From Gigaspora rosea (taxonomy: Eukaryota > Glomeromycota > Glomeromycetes > Diversisporales > Gigasporaceae), in NCBI GenBank assembly GCA_003550325.1, contig QKWP01000520.1, forward strand, positions 62,357 to 126,356: a stretch of 64,000 nucleotides of DNA, read 5' to 3'. Of the stretch, positions 32,295 to 43,711 are shown piece after piece; position 1 is the stretch's first letter; each line of letters begins with the position of its first letter. Below the pieces are notes generated by a model. It saw only the letters and a program-made list of their open reading frames with translations, searched no databases and was not told the origin of the DNA. The translations under genes were made by a program, and so were the position numbers.

Positions 32295-34044
32295 TATACA
32301 ATAGTTAAATATAATTTTTTTGTATAATATAATTTAATTTTTTGAATTAATTGATTTGTAACCGTAGGTTACAAATTAATTTTATAACCGTAAATAATAT
32401 TAGTGATCGATATCATATGATTATAGTAGTATAACGTCAATTATGCAATCAGAAATATACATAGGAAATAAACTACCTTAGTTCTTTTTACTACAACAAG
32501 TGAATGTGTCAATAGAATAAAATTGTCAATATAAACATACCTTGTTCAAAAACCTCAATAGTTTGTATCGAATCCAAGAGAATTGTCAGTCAGTCTTAAT
32601 TGATCCATCAAGTTTTTTATAAAGTAAACTACAAGTTAAAGTGTAAATACTTCAATTAAAAACTCATTGCAAAAGCCCAAGAAAATTTTATACTAGATCG
32701 TGATATATCAGTTTCTTTATATTTGTAAATTGTTCATAAGTTGTTTAAGAAGAAAACTGTAAGTTGAATGATTTAAATATTTAAATTAGATGTGTTGATA
32801 TAAAGAACATACTTTATTAGAAGTACTAAATACCTTTTTCCATATTTTTACGTCTGCAAAGTTTATAGCCTATGTTGAGTAATAAGAGATTAGTAGCTTT
32901 TGATTTACAAGTCTCTTTTGTATACTCTATACAACAAAATTCACAGCTTATGTTGAGTAATACGGCTTCCAATTCACAAGTTTCTTTCATATGCCCAATC
33001 CAACAAAATTTAAAGCATACGTTAAGTTACAAAATATCAGCAGCTTCTGGTTTGCAAGTTTGTTTCACATATCCTATTGAACAAAGTTCAGAGCCTATGC
33101 TGAATGATGAAATATTACCAACTTTTAATTCACAAGTTCTTTTCGATGAACAAAGTTCATAGCTTATATTGAATGATAAAATATTACTAGTTTTCAGTTC
33201 AGAAGTTTCTTCCGTATACTCGATTGATGCTTTATCTGAATCTGAAACATTAAACACTAATGATGTAGAAAATGAATTCATTAATAATAATATATTTGAT
33301 ATCAACAAACATCATAATATTGAAGTTAAAGATTAAAAGAAGCTTGAAATTGTCTCTGGCTTAATATTTCAAACTTGAGAACAACTTGACCATCATAGGA
33401 CCCTGAAATATACATAGATAGGTCAGGTATGAGTTTGCTTATTTTTGAGTAGTGATTGTAGTCGATTATTTTTTATTGACTTGACTAAGTCAATATTTAA
33501 AAATCAGTTTAGTCGACTATAACGAAGTCGATTAATTTGATTGGCTAATATAAAATAAGTCAATATGATTGGCCAATCATACTAGTCATTTAAAATCCCA
33601 AAGAACTTAATTCCGATAGTGCTATGATCCGATGAAATATTTAAAAAAAAAATCTGAATAATTATAATTCCAAAGAATTAAAATCTTGTATAAATATAAT
33701 CTCGAATATAATAATCTCGAGTTTATTAGGGTTAGGGTGAAACCCTATGTTAGTGTAAGAGTAAGCATTATAGCTAACACAAATTTTAATTTGACATTCG
33801 ACATTTATATTGCTTATATATTTACAGGATTGTGATTCTTCGGGATAATAATTATTTGGAGGTTTTTTTTTCTCGAGATTTAGATTTCAGGTTAATGGTA
33901 TATTGGTGTATTATTCTTTCTTATTTCATATATTGGGTTATAGCACCATCTGGAATTCGTATTTTGTACTAAACCCAATAATACAATATCATCTATGACT
34001 ATATTTTTTATTAAAACAAGTTAGATATATACTTGTATAAAAAT

Positions 34045-34260
34045 TCATCTATTTACTATATTGATATATTTCAAAAAATCCAAATACATTTCATAACTGG
34101 CAATCATATCTAGAGTGCCGGCTTTTTTAATAGAACTAGCTGCAATTTCCATTCCCATACCTACAATACCTGCTGCACTACCAACCAATACAAAAAAAAA
34201 ATTTAAAAAAACCAATCTATTTACTTCATTAAATAATTGTGTAATAAAAAGTATACACAA
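34045..34260 (-). CDS. Small open frame downstream of the hAT transposase
   Basis: A 71-codon frame with a hydrophobic segment (FFFVLVGSAAGIVGMGMEI) followed by a short charged tail (GTLDMIASYEMYLDFLKY). The same frame persists in copy 2 (about 63430-63590), with a handful of changes that are mostly amino-acid-altering. That does not look like purifying selection. It may be chance or a remnant. No family is recognised. Confidence 0.25.
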   Translation of the reverse strand: MCILFITQLFNEVNRLVFLNFFFVLVGSAAGIVGMGMEIAASSIKKAGTLDMIASYEMYLDFLKYINIVNR

Positions 34261-34555
34261 TAAAATTATATTTTGCTAGTGACTACCGGTAATAGTTTTG
34301 AATACGATATAGATGTATCACAAAAAATACCAGCAAGTTTAATATATCTTGCATATTTAAATGATAGTCTTAGACGATTTGGAAGCTTTAAATTTTACTA
34401 ATGCGTACTATAAAAACCAAAGATTCTTTGATACTAAGATCTAAAATAAAAAAAAACTTATAAGAATTAAATTTAAGAATATATAAATAATATGGACGAA
34501 GAAAAGCTATATTTACAATAAAATATAGTAAATTTTAAATTCAATTTCTTACCTG

Positions 34556-36648
34556 TTACAAGCCAATATATACATTAATAATTGAGAAATTTTCCTTTAA
34601 AAATAACAAATCATGAACTTTATTTTCACTCAAGCGGTTACGCTTATCAGTTAATGTGTTACCCGCATCAGAAAAAAGTCTTTCTGCGGGTACAGAAGTT
34701 GCTGGTATTCCCAAAAAGATTCGAGCTTGTTCCACCAAAAGAGGTAATAAATTTTTATAATCGTTCCACTAAACCAACGGGTTAATTGTTTCATAAAGTG
34801 GATCATTTGGATCATATTTTGGTATTGGTGGAATTGAAAAGTACATTTGCAGTTCAATATCGGCTAGAGATAGAGATGAAGTTTCAAAATCATCTTCAAA
34901 AAACGAAGACATATCTGTTTTTGGATTTTGCCTAATATTTGTTGGTTGAAATAGATTAATTCTTTTGTATAATTTTTGCATCACTTCTTGTTGCATTGTG
35001 TGAGATGCAGCTGATAACATTTTAAAATGAGGGTCAAGTGCAGTAGCTAGCCATTCAGCCATTTTTGGATCATCCCATTGAGATGCCATTGATAAGTAAA
35101 GACTTTGGTGTGTCTCAATAACAGATGGGTATACAAGCTGATCTTTTATTTGGTTCAAAATTTTGGATACATTATGCCTAAATTTGGATATTGATCACCA
35201 CTCATAAACACTGATACATGTGCAAAAGGATGTAGTAAATAACATAATTCTTCTAACCTACACCATTCTTCATTTGTAAGCATTCTCTCATTTAAAGTGT
35301 TACCATCAGCACGAACTATTCGGTCAGGATCATTCAATAGATCTACAGCTAATTCAAGAATTGAATCATGAAGGTCAAAAAGTCTTTGAAGAACTAAATA
35401 GGTGGAATTCCACCTAGTAGCGGTGTCACTTGATATAGGATCTAGAACACGAGTAGGTTGATTTATTAAATTGGTGGTCTCTTTTTTTTTAATTATTTCA
35501 TCTTGAATTTTGTAAAATCTAGATCTGTACTTGTTACGGTTAACTAAAAAATTATTTAGTGATTTTGCATGTTCAATTAAATGCTCACTTTTTTTTAAAC
35601 CATCAGTTACAACAAAATGAATTGTATGTGCTGTACAACCAAGATGCATAACTTCTAGTTGTCTAATTGCCTTTTTCATAGATGCTGCATTATCTGTTAT
35701 CACAGTATTAAGTTTATCAAATATTTCACATTCTGAAAGAACTTTTCTTAAAAAATCTTCAATTCAATCTCCTGTATGTGGATAGGCAAATTTCTTGATA
35801 GTAATTAGAGATTTATACATTTTAAAGTCATTTGAAAGCTAGTGAGCTGTTGCACCAATGTATGGAACATGGTTTTGTGTCCACAGATCAGTTGTAATAC
35901 AAACGGATGTCATTGTTTTATGCATCATTTCTTTTAACGTAGTGCGTGTATAAAATACTGACTCTATAACTAAATTTTTAATTGTATTTGTACAAGGAAC
36001 ATCAAATCGCGAATTAATTTCGTAACAAAAATCTTGAAAGCGATCATGGTTAATACAATCTAAAGGCATCATAGCCTCAACTATCCAGGCAACAAGACGG
36101 TAAGCAATACGAGTTTGTTTTTTTTCAGGAAGGAGTAAACTATTTTCTACTTGTTTTTGAATAACTGATTCAATTGTTGGTTGAGAAACTGGTATAGAAT
36201 TTATAGGTGTAGTTGATTGCATTTCCTATTTCTGATGTTTAAAGATTCGATGTTTAGTGCGAAGATGTGCTGCAATACTAAAAGTTGATGTAGTAGGTTT
36301 GAAAGTTGTTTTATATTGCTCAAAAGTGCCATCACCCTTATCTATATTTACTAGACAACACTTAATTTTAGTTAATTTATTTTGCCGGGTATATTTCCAT
36401 ACCTAGCTTTTAGCTGGTTTTTTTTTTTTTGTAGTTGTTTTAGGGTTCATCAATTTTGTAGAAGCTTCTTGCTGAGGAAAGTATAATGTAATTGATGATG
36501 ATTGGGCTACAATATTATCCTCATCTTCCACTAGGATATCTTCGCTAAAACCATTTTCTTCATTATTGTCTTTATTTTTATTATTCAAGTTGTCGAATTC
36601 GAAGTTTCTATATAATATATCTTCATCAATTGTTGTTTCTTCAAATAT
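34556..36648 (-). pseudogene. hAT transposase, copy 1 (BED finger and dimerisation domain)
   Basis: An acidic N-terminus (SEDILVEDEDNIVAQSS) leads into a BED-type finger (VWKYTR, CLVNIDKG, AAHLRTKH). The catalytic region follows (VCITTDLWTQNHVPYIG with the first D, VITDNAASMKKAIRQL with the second, LGCTAHTIH), and the C-terminal hAT dimerisation block is PAERLFSDAGNTLTD then VHDLLFLKEN. Damage: the start codon is ATA where copy 2 has ATG (36646-36648), the BED tryptophan is a TAG, there are stops at about 36230, 35837, 35766 and 34767, and a 19-nt deletion shifts the frame near 35160. Several stops are G:C to A:T transitions (TGG to TAG, CGA to TGA). The protein would bind the element's own ends and cut and paste it. 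Confidence 0.88.
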
Positions 36649-39600
36649 TTTATTATTGAAAAAAATTGTGGTGTTTATGAATTATTATTTATATATAATT
36701 AATCAATTCACAATATCATAATATGCGAATATTTTATGTATAGTATATACAAAGAGTAGAAAACATGATCGTGCATTTTTTAAAAATTTTTATTGTTAAA
36801 ACAATGACATTTCTTTGAAGATGTATATATTTGAACTAAAGCATACAGACTTACACAATGTCAGAGATTTCTTATTATTCAAACAATGAAAAATCACTTG
36901 AAATCACACAAGTCTAAATGCTCTAATTTGAATATTCTAACTATTTTTAAGAAATCACTTCTTCGAAATACCAATTATCTGATTCAAAATATAAAGCCAA
37001 TGTAGATACACATCCAATTCGAATAAGCTGAGTACGCCTACTTGGCGTTCCAGGGAATAGCATCTAGGAAAAAAAAATTCAAATAAGCTCTAATTACAAA
37101 TGCACATTTTTTCAAAAAAAGATATACATATTATCATTCATAATAATAAGCAGAATGTGCTAAAGCATATATGAAACTTTGGGCTTTATCATTATTAAAG
37201 GTAGATTTCATGTGTGCGCATGATTCCTCAATCTTGCGCATTCATGCATATTATTATAAAATGTGCATCACTAATCATTATACGAATCTTTGATAAAAAA
37301 AAAAATAATACTTTTGAATAATTATGCATATTGATGCAGTGTTTTGGGGTAGATAACTAGCATTTTGGGTTAGCTTTGGTATTTGTTGGTCGAAATATAA
37401 TACAAACCTTTTGGTATATTGTAAGATATTGGCTAAAAAAAATTTATTTAAATAAATTTGAATAATATCGATTCAGTATTATACAAGTTACTATTTAATC
37501 AAAAAAATAATAAATTGTATGTTCGGTCTACAAATACTTTGTTGAACAGACATTCCTCATAAAGTGAGAAATTGAAGTTTCTGTAAATTACCAATAAGCT
37601 CTAAGAATTGTGAAGAAAACTTAAAAAACGAAAGGTTGAGATATATAATATTTGGACAGAAGGATTTAATTGTTTTTAATAATAATAATTCTTCCCCAGC
37701 TGGTTCAAGTTTTAGTCGTTGTAATAATGTGCAGACTTTTGTAAAATTTGTACTATAATCAATGCATTAATCATGCTACTATAAATTTCAAAAGTAACTA
37801 TAATCTTTTAAACCAAGTGTTACTTCGTTTAAAACCAAATTTGTTCTTACTAAGATCTAGAGAAGTTAAAGCATTGCTTTTGTATTATTGTTTTTGAAAT
37901 CAAACATTAATAATTTTTAATAAACTTATGTATGAATTTTTTTCTGGATTATAATATCGGCGCAATATAAAATACATATCTGATATAATATTTGATGCAT
38001 TTTAATTGGTTACATTATCGACTCGACTAAGTCGATCTTTTAAAAAATCAGTCAACTTAGTCGACTAAGTTGATTTTATTGACTATGACTAAATCAACTA
38101 CAATCACTATTTTTGAGGTTTTTATGCAGATCTTTTTCATTTATAGAAATTTGTTTGCTTATTTTTGAAGTTTTTTCTGCAGATCTTTTCTTTTTTAGTA
38201 ACCCTATAATTAACCTGACCTATCTATGTATATTTCGGGGTTCTACCATCATATTAAAATATATGCAAAGCAAAATAGCTTTGTGTCAATTATTACTTGT
38301 TCTGAATATGATGATATTACTCGTAGAAGGTGTAGATATGCTTGTGAATACCAAGGTATAGGCCATTCAAAGAAGATGGCTATTTTAGAAAATCAAAATA
38401 ATTACACACAAAATAGTTAGAGTACAAATGAGTAGTCAATGCAACATGCCCAAAAACGAGTAAAAAAATTAAAATTAATTTTTGTTATCTTGAACATTCC
38501 AATCATGAAATCCACCCAGATACTATTAATTTTGCTTCTTACTATCGGCAATTTCCTGATGAAGTAAAACAAGAGATTAAATATTATACTTTAAAGGGGT
38601 TTAATATGTAAACTCAGCTTTTTTTACTTGAGGACAAATATCCTGATATTATTTTTTTGCCAAAAGACTTGTCATCTACAATCTTTCAAAAAGCAAAACG
38701 AAGTTGTTAATGAAACTTTTGCTTATCTAGAAACACTTCTTAATACAAAGCACAAAACCCAAGTTGGGTTGTTCATTGAAAATTAGATTCTATTTCTAAT
38801 TCATTAGAATTACTTTTCTGGATGGAACCTAGTCAAGTTGAAATGCGGATTTGCTATCATGATGTTATTATGAATGATAATACATATAGTACAAATCATT
38901 TCAATATGATGCTTAGTATCTTTGTAGATATAGACAATTATAACTGAAGTCGTCTTGTTGCTCAAGCATTAATGAATGACGAAACAACTATGAGCTTTGA
39001 ATGGGTTCTTTCTAAGCTTTTGAAATCTACTAGCTATTAACTACATGTTTTTCTTACTGTTTCTGATCTTGCAAATAAAGCTGCTATTGAAAACATAATG
39101 CTTGAAACCTATCAAATGAACTGTATATATCATATTAGTCAGAATTTTCCAAAAAATCTGAAAAGTAACTCGGATCAGATTGGGATAGGTTTATAAAAGA
39201 CTGGTATAAGATGCGTAATAGTTTGTTAAAACAAGATTTTGAATCTGAATAGGGATTACTTATTAGTAGATATCCAACGACAAAACCTTATCTTGAACAA
39301 ACACTCTACAATACAAAAGAACAATAGGCATTGGCTTGGATTTCAAATAGGTTTACTGCTAGAGTTCAATCTACACAAAGAGTGAAGGAGTTAATGCAAT
39401 TATTAAATCTGGTATATCGAGTAAAACTAGTTTATCCAAAGTTGTTAGTGTTTTAAACTCTCAGCTTGCTCGGGAATCAATGTATATTCACTATAATAAT
39501 TGGTCTATAGCTTATGTTAAACCTACACATATAATGGCTTTAGCTCAATTAATGCCCGAAGTTGATAAATAGCTTGCAGAATTTTTAACACCACCTGTTT

Positions 39601-39779
39601 TGTTTTTACAAAGGACTGAAATTGCAGATTCTCTTTGGTATAATACAATGTTAGTTTCTAAAGGAGGTATTGATGTTAGTTTGTTATAAGAAAAAAGTGA
39701 CGTTGATTTTTATGAAAATCTTGACGGCTTCCTAGCAACAAATATTAATGAAATTATTTCAAATTTACCTACTTTATCT

Positions 39780-40017
39780 TAGTGATGCCACCGAAATTGA
39801 TTTTTGAAAATGGCCTATTTTGTCTTCATTAGAAAAAATTAAAATTTTTTATAAGAAAGAGCAAATAAAATTTATATAGTTATGTTCCTTATAATTTCAT
39901 CTATTCAAAAAAAGTATCAAATAATTTCGTCTTTCAAGTAAAATAGGTCAAAAACAATTTCGTCTTCAAATTTTAATTTCGGGTTTTAGAACCCGAAATG
40001 CTTTCGTCCTTATGTAT
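39780..40017 (+). mobile_element. 238-bp element with 9-bp duplication, copy 3
   Basis: Homologous to 29399-29636 and 31134-31370. It interrupts the MULE pseudogene between the transposase core and the SWIM segment. The flanks ACTTTATCT (39771-39779) and ACTCTATCT (40018-40026) match at 8 of 9 bases. Confidence 0.75.
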
Positions 40018-40790
40018 ACTCTATCTATTCAAGAAATTTGGGAGATTACTTGTTATCAAGCATCTTATAAAAACTATGTTATTATACTCAACAATGGAAA
40101 CCATATTTGTACATACTTAAGACTTATCAATTGGTATTTTTTTGCTGCTATTTTGCAAAAGTCATAACAATTTCTCAAATTGTGGCTTTTTATATTTTTA
40201 TGATTTCACGCCGTTGGTATTCAGATGAACAATATTCAAAATCTAATGAGTCATTAATATCACAACTATCAATTACTTATAAAAATGGAAGTGCTACTTC
40301 AACTTCAAACTTCATATCAGATTTAACTCTTATACACCCGGGTTCTGGGATTTCTTTTAATACATCAAAGACACTTAACAATCGTTATACATATGGAGTT
40401 ACGAATGGTCTCTGTAAAAAAGCTATAGCTATTGGATTGAACGCTAGCTCTGCTACAATGGTATATATCACTTAATAAGTTTCTGGAATCTTTTATTCAG
40501 CAATATTCTGTGGATTCCAATCAAAATTTGGTTATTAACACTTCTTCAGGTAAAATTCAAGATAATGAATCAAGTGAATCAAGTAATTTAGACGATAATC
40601 AAAAAAATGTCACACCATTTGATATATCTACTGTTAAAGATCCAATGATTAAAAAATGAAAAGGGTAGTTCATTTGAGACAAAAAATATCCAATCAAATA
40701 CTAAGAAAAAGAAAGCCAAGCGCTTTTGTTCTTATTGTAAGCACCTAACTACTACGCTAAAACTTGCATCATAGATATATAAGGTCAGTG

Positions 40791-41256
40791 ATTAACGTGA
40801 GGTGTATAATATAATACATTCAATACTTAGTTTTTTTTAATTCGGTTAAAGTTTTATGATAGTTTTTTTGTTAGAAAATTGGTGCATATTAACTAAGTTT
40901 AGTTTCTTGTAACAGGTTGAAGTATCTACGATATCGGAATTGTAAGATTCAAATATCAAGGAGGGTTGTTGAATTAATTGCGGCTAAACAATAAAGGCAC
41001 CGTATATGCATATGCATACATTTTGGCTTTGAATAAATAATCTGTAATCTTGCTAAAAAAGAAAGTCTAGTTTTTTCGCACTTTGTTTTGTACATAGTAC
41101 AGATCTATGATTTTACCAAATATGACCTTATTGTTTATCAAAAATAAGAGTTGTTTTATTATATGAGGAATAAAGTTTATTTTTTCACACTTTGCTTTTA
41201 CCAAATATGGCCTTATCATAAACTGTCTTATTTCTTATATCAATTAATATCAATTA
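40791..41256. other. Non-coding flank of the MULE gene
   Basis: Probably the 3' part of the MULE element; its terminal inverted repeats were not identified. No gene seen. Confidence 0.35.
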
Positions 41257-41898
41257 AGGAACATTTCTCTTAAAATGCTGTCTATAATAAAAATTATAAA
41301 AAAAACATATGGATTTACTATAAACTTTAAGCCAAAGATCTAAGCTAGCTTTACTAATTAAGGGGCATGCCATTTATCACGTGATATTTTTTACTTAGTA
41401 GCTTTCACCATCCATGTATGGTATGATCACTTTATCTAATTCTAATTGATTAAACATGATTATTATTTCTGACCATATATCCATGATAAAAATCACGTAA
41501 TAAATTGCATGCTCCTAACTTAAAATTAAATTTTACAGATATATAGAACAAGAAACAATAAAAAAATTTAGCTTAAAAACTAGGTCAAAATTTTTTGATT
41601 TTTGCACTTTTTCAAAATTTAACTTCGCCAAAAACAAATATTAACTAATTTTAATTAGCAGTTATATGTAAAATTAGTTAATATTTGTTTTTGGTGAAGT
41701 TAAATTTTGAAAAAGCAAAAATCAAAAAATTTTGACCTAGTTTTTAAGCTAAATTTTTTTATTGTTTCTTGTTCTATATACCTGTAAAATTTAATTTTAA
41801 GTTAATTAGTAAAGCTAGCTTAGATCTTTGGCTTAAAGTTTATAGTAAGTTTTTTTTATAATTTTTATTATAGACAGCATTTTAAGTGGAAATGTCCT
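41257..41898. repeat. Large foldback, about 640 bp
   Basis: Arms run from AGGAACATTTCTCTTAAAAT inwards and mirror the sequence up to 41898, with only a few dozen bases of non-palindromic centre near 41665. The left arm is interrupted by a MITE (41362-41515) absent from the right arm, so the MITE came later. Its right end served as target (GTCCTATG) for the GGCATGCC element. Confidence 0.75.
41362..41515. mobile_element. PIF/Harbinger-like MITE, GGGGCATGC ends
   Basis: GGGGCATGCCATTTATCACG faces the inverted CGTAATAAATTGCATGCTCC. TAA is present on both sides (41359-41361, 41516-41518). The uninterrupted opposite foldback arm gives the empty site. 154 bp; a partial copy is at 7804-7902. Confidence 0.8.
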
Positions 41899-42009
41899 AT
41901 GTAAGGTTCGAGGCACAGATAAAAAATCAGGCATGCCTTAAAGGGCATGCCCTGAGTCGTGGCATGCCCCTCATGCCCATAGGTATGCCCTTTTTATATA
42001 GAAATACTA

Positions 42010-42634
42010 TCCCTTAGATTGTAATACAGGCAAATTTGCCTGCGTATTTTAAAATTTTTAATAAAATTTTAAATATTGATTTTAGCCATATCTTTTCTAA
42101 GTAAAAAATATTCTGAGTTTTGTTTTAGTAACTTTGTTATAAATTTTTTTTAAAATCATTAGAAAACTTTAATATAATAAATGTTTAAAGTTCTTGTATT
42201 GGCATTTTTACTATTAAAATTTTTCTTTAGATTTTTTCAAATTTTATATGTTCCCGTCTATAAAAAAAATCTTTACTTCTAATACAAGTCTTAATTTTTA
42301 CAAGTAAATCATTAAAGTTGCAATAATGAAAGTTGTCATCCTTTATATAAACTACAATATTGTCTTAAGAACTATAGTTCTAAAACTAAAACTAAATAAG
42401 ATCGCAGAAAAATTGTAATAAAATTTTTTAAAAAAATTTTTTCTTAAAATTATCTAACTATAATTTATTTTCTTATAATATAAAAACTAATTTTGCAAAA
42501 AAGTAATCCTTATTTTCAAATATAATTGTACCAAGTTTTATTTAATTATTTTAGCATTTTAAAAAAGTAAATCAGAGCTAAAAAAGTGCAAAAATGCAGG
42601 CAAATTTGCTTGTGTTCTACTACAATCTAAGGGA
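42010..42634 (+). mobile_element. TA-flanked TIR element TCCCTTAGATTGTA, copy 1
   Basis: Ends TCCCTTAGATTGTAATACAG and inverted, next to TA on both sides. GGCAAATTTGCC palindromes lie near each end. It is nearly identical by eye to copy 2, in the opposite orientation. No transposase, so it is a Tc1/mariner-type non-autonomous element by target site. Confidence 0.72.
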
Positions 42635-43299
42635 TAGGTGATACTTCGCGCCACTTATTTTATTTATTATTTTTTTTTAGTTTGCATTATAATGGGGTTT
42701 CCCTAACAAAACTAAAACTTATACTTTATTAGCAACTACCGCATAAGTCTAAACAAATATAACAAACTACAGTATACCATAATTGAATACAGTATATCAT
42801 AGCATAATATTAACATAGTTCAACATATTTAAATATGATAACCCGCTTATCAAACCATAACTATAAAATAATCAGATATTTTTGTTTGCCTAACCTAAAT
42901 CAGAGTTTAGTACATAATTAAATACTCAAACCCATTTAACACTAACCATAATCATTCAAATAATTGAATATACCTATGTATTATGCCAACACAAAATAGT
43001 ATTGTATAGAAATACAAATTTGAATAGGCATATGGAAATTATGATAGCATGTACGATCTATAAAAGAAAAGTTCATCAAGAGCTATCTTATAAAAAATCC
43101 TAACTATCAAAAAAAAAAAGGATACTTACAAAAATTGAATTATCCATGTCCATGTTGACCATATATACGTATGTATATACTATCGAAATTTAATTTTTGT
43201 ATATACATCTGAATTTTTGCTGCTGTACAGAATTATCTTACTAAGTGTTATAAGCTAATCAAAAAGATATCTGGACCATGGTCCTAAAATTAAAAACCC

Positions 43300-43572
43300 T
43301 TAATTCTCTTTAAAATGTTCTAAGTTAGTATTAAGATATGCAAAAAATAAAAAGTCAAATAAAAGATTAGTATCTATTTTGGAATTTGAGTTATAACTTC
43401 GTTTGTGTTGACAAATATAAGTTCTTCTTCTAATTATTTCACCCTCTCTATAAACACGAGCTTTAATAATGTTAAACCCTTTACTTCTTCCCCATTCACT
43501 CATAAATGAGTCGCATTCTACCCAATTCTCAAATACTTTTTCTATAAAGTCTTGCATTCTCACTTTTACCAT
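43300..43572 (-). pseudogene. FAR1-type DNA-binding domain fragment
   Basis: The 90-codon frame contains the FAR1 N-terminal pattern: WVECDSFMSEWGRSKGFNII, then KARVYREGEIIRRRTYICQH and KRSYNSNSKIDTN. It stops before the MULE core. An overlapping ATG frame just upstream (about 43630) reads MSDQTNIESYK. It is an isolated domain inside the GGCATGCC element, either a captured fragment or the remains of a MULE. I see no core transposase nearby on this strand. Confidence 0.6.
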
Positions 43573-43711
43573 TGTTAATCAATGCAGTTTCTTCTATTTT
43601 GTAGCTTTCTATATTAGTTTGATCACTCATTGTATAATATAGGTTACGAAGTCTAAACAATAAGATAAAAATCACAATAATTCAAATAAAACCAATATGA
43701 CCTTAATCTTA

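Larger units (their letters stand above)
33450..38109 (-). mobile_element. hAT transposon with BED-finger transposase, copy 1
   Basis: The ends TAGTGATTGTAGTCG and the inverted ACTACAATCACTA are flanked by the exact 8-bp duplication TTTTTGAG (33442-33449, 38110-38117). Subterminal AGTCGAC/TTAGTCGAC words are repeated within 100 bp of both ends. Its transposase gene on the minus strand is damaged, and a long non-coding stretch lies on either side. It inserted into the small MITE that already sat in the MULE gene. A second copy begins at 48313. Confidence 0.9.
33398..38244. mobile_element. MITE inserted in the MULE gene and itself split by a hAT
   Basis: Left arm 33398-33449 and right arm 38110-38244 have inverted ends RACCCYGAAATATACATAG followed by ATAGGTCAGGT. 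The 9-bp direct repeat ACCATCATA (33389-33397, 38245-38253) marks its insertion into the FAR1 coding region. Without the hAT it would be about 180 bp. Confidence 0.75.
32872..40790 (+). pseudogene. FAR1/MULE transposase gene split by nested insertions
   Basis: The N-terminal part (32872-33320) has about four degenerate 33-residue repeats (SNSQVSFICPIQQN-like). The FAR1-type DNA-binding domain starts near 33340 (EQLDHH) and resumes at 38245 in the same frame (IKIYAKQNSFVSIITCSEYD, RRRCRYACEYQG) once the insertion and one target copy are removed. The MULE core follows with several stops: SNHEIHPDTINF, FPDEVKQEIKYYTLKG, DKYPDIIFLPKDL, and LANKAAIENIM then NCIYHISQNFPKNL (38930-39170). After another insertion (39780-40017) comes a SWIM-like segment (NNGNHICTYL, then C and K in place of the CxH pair), then SRRWYSDEQ and a C-terminal zinc-knuckle remnant (CSYCKHL near 40727). 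This architecture is common in Glomeromycotina. Multiple stops make it a pseudogene. Confidence 0.78.
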
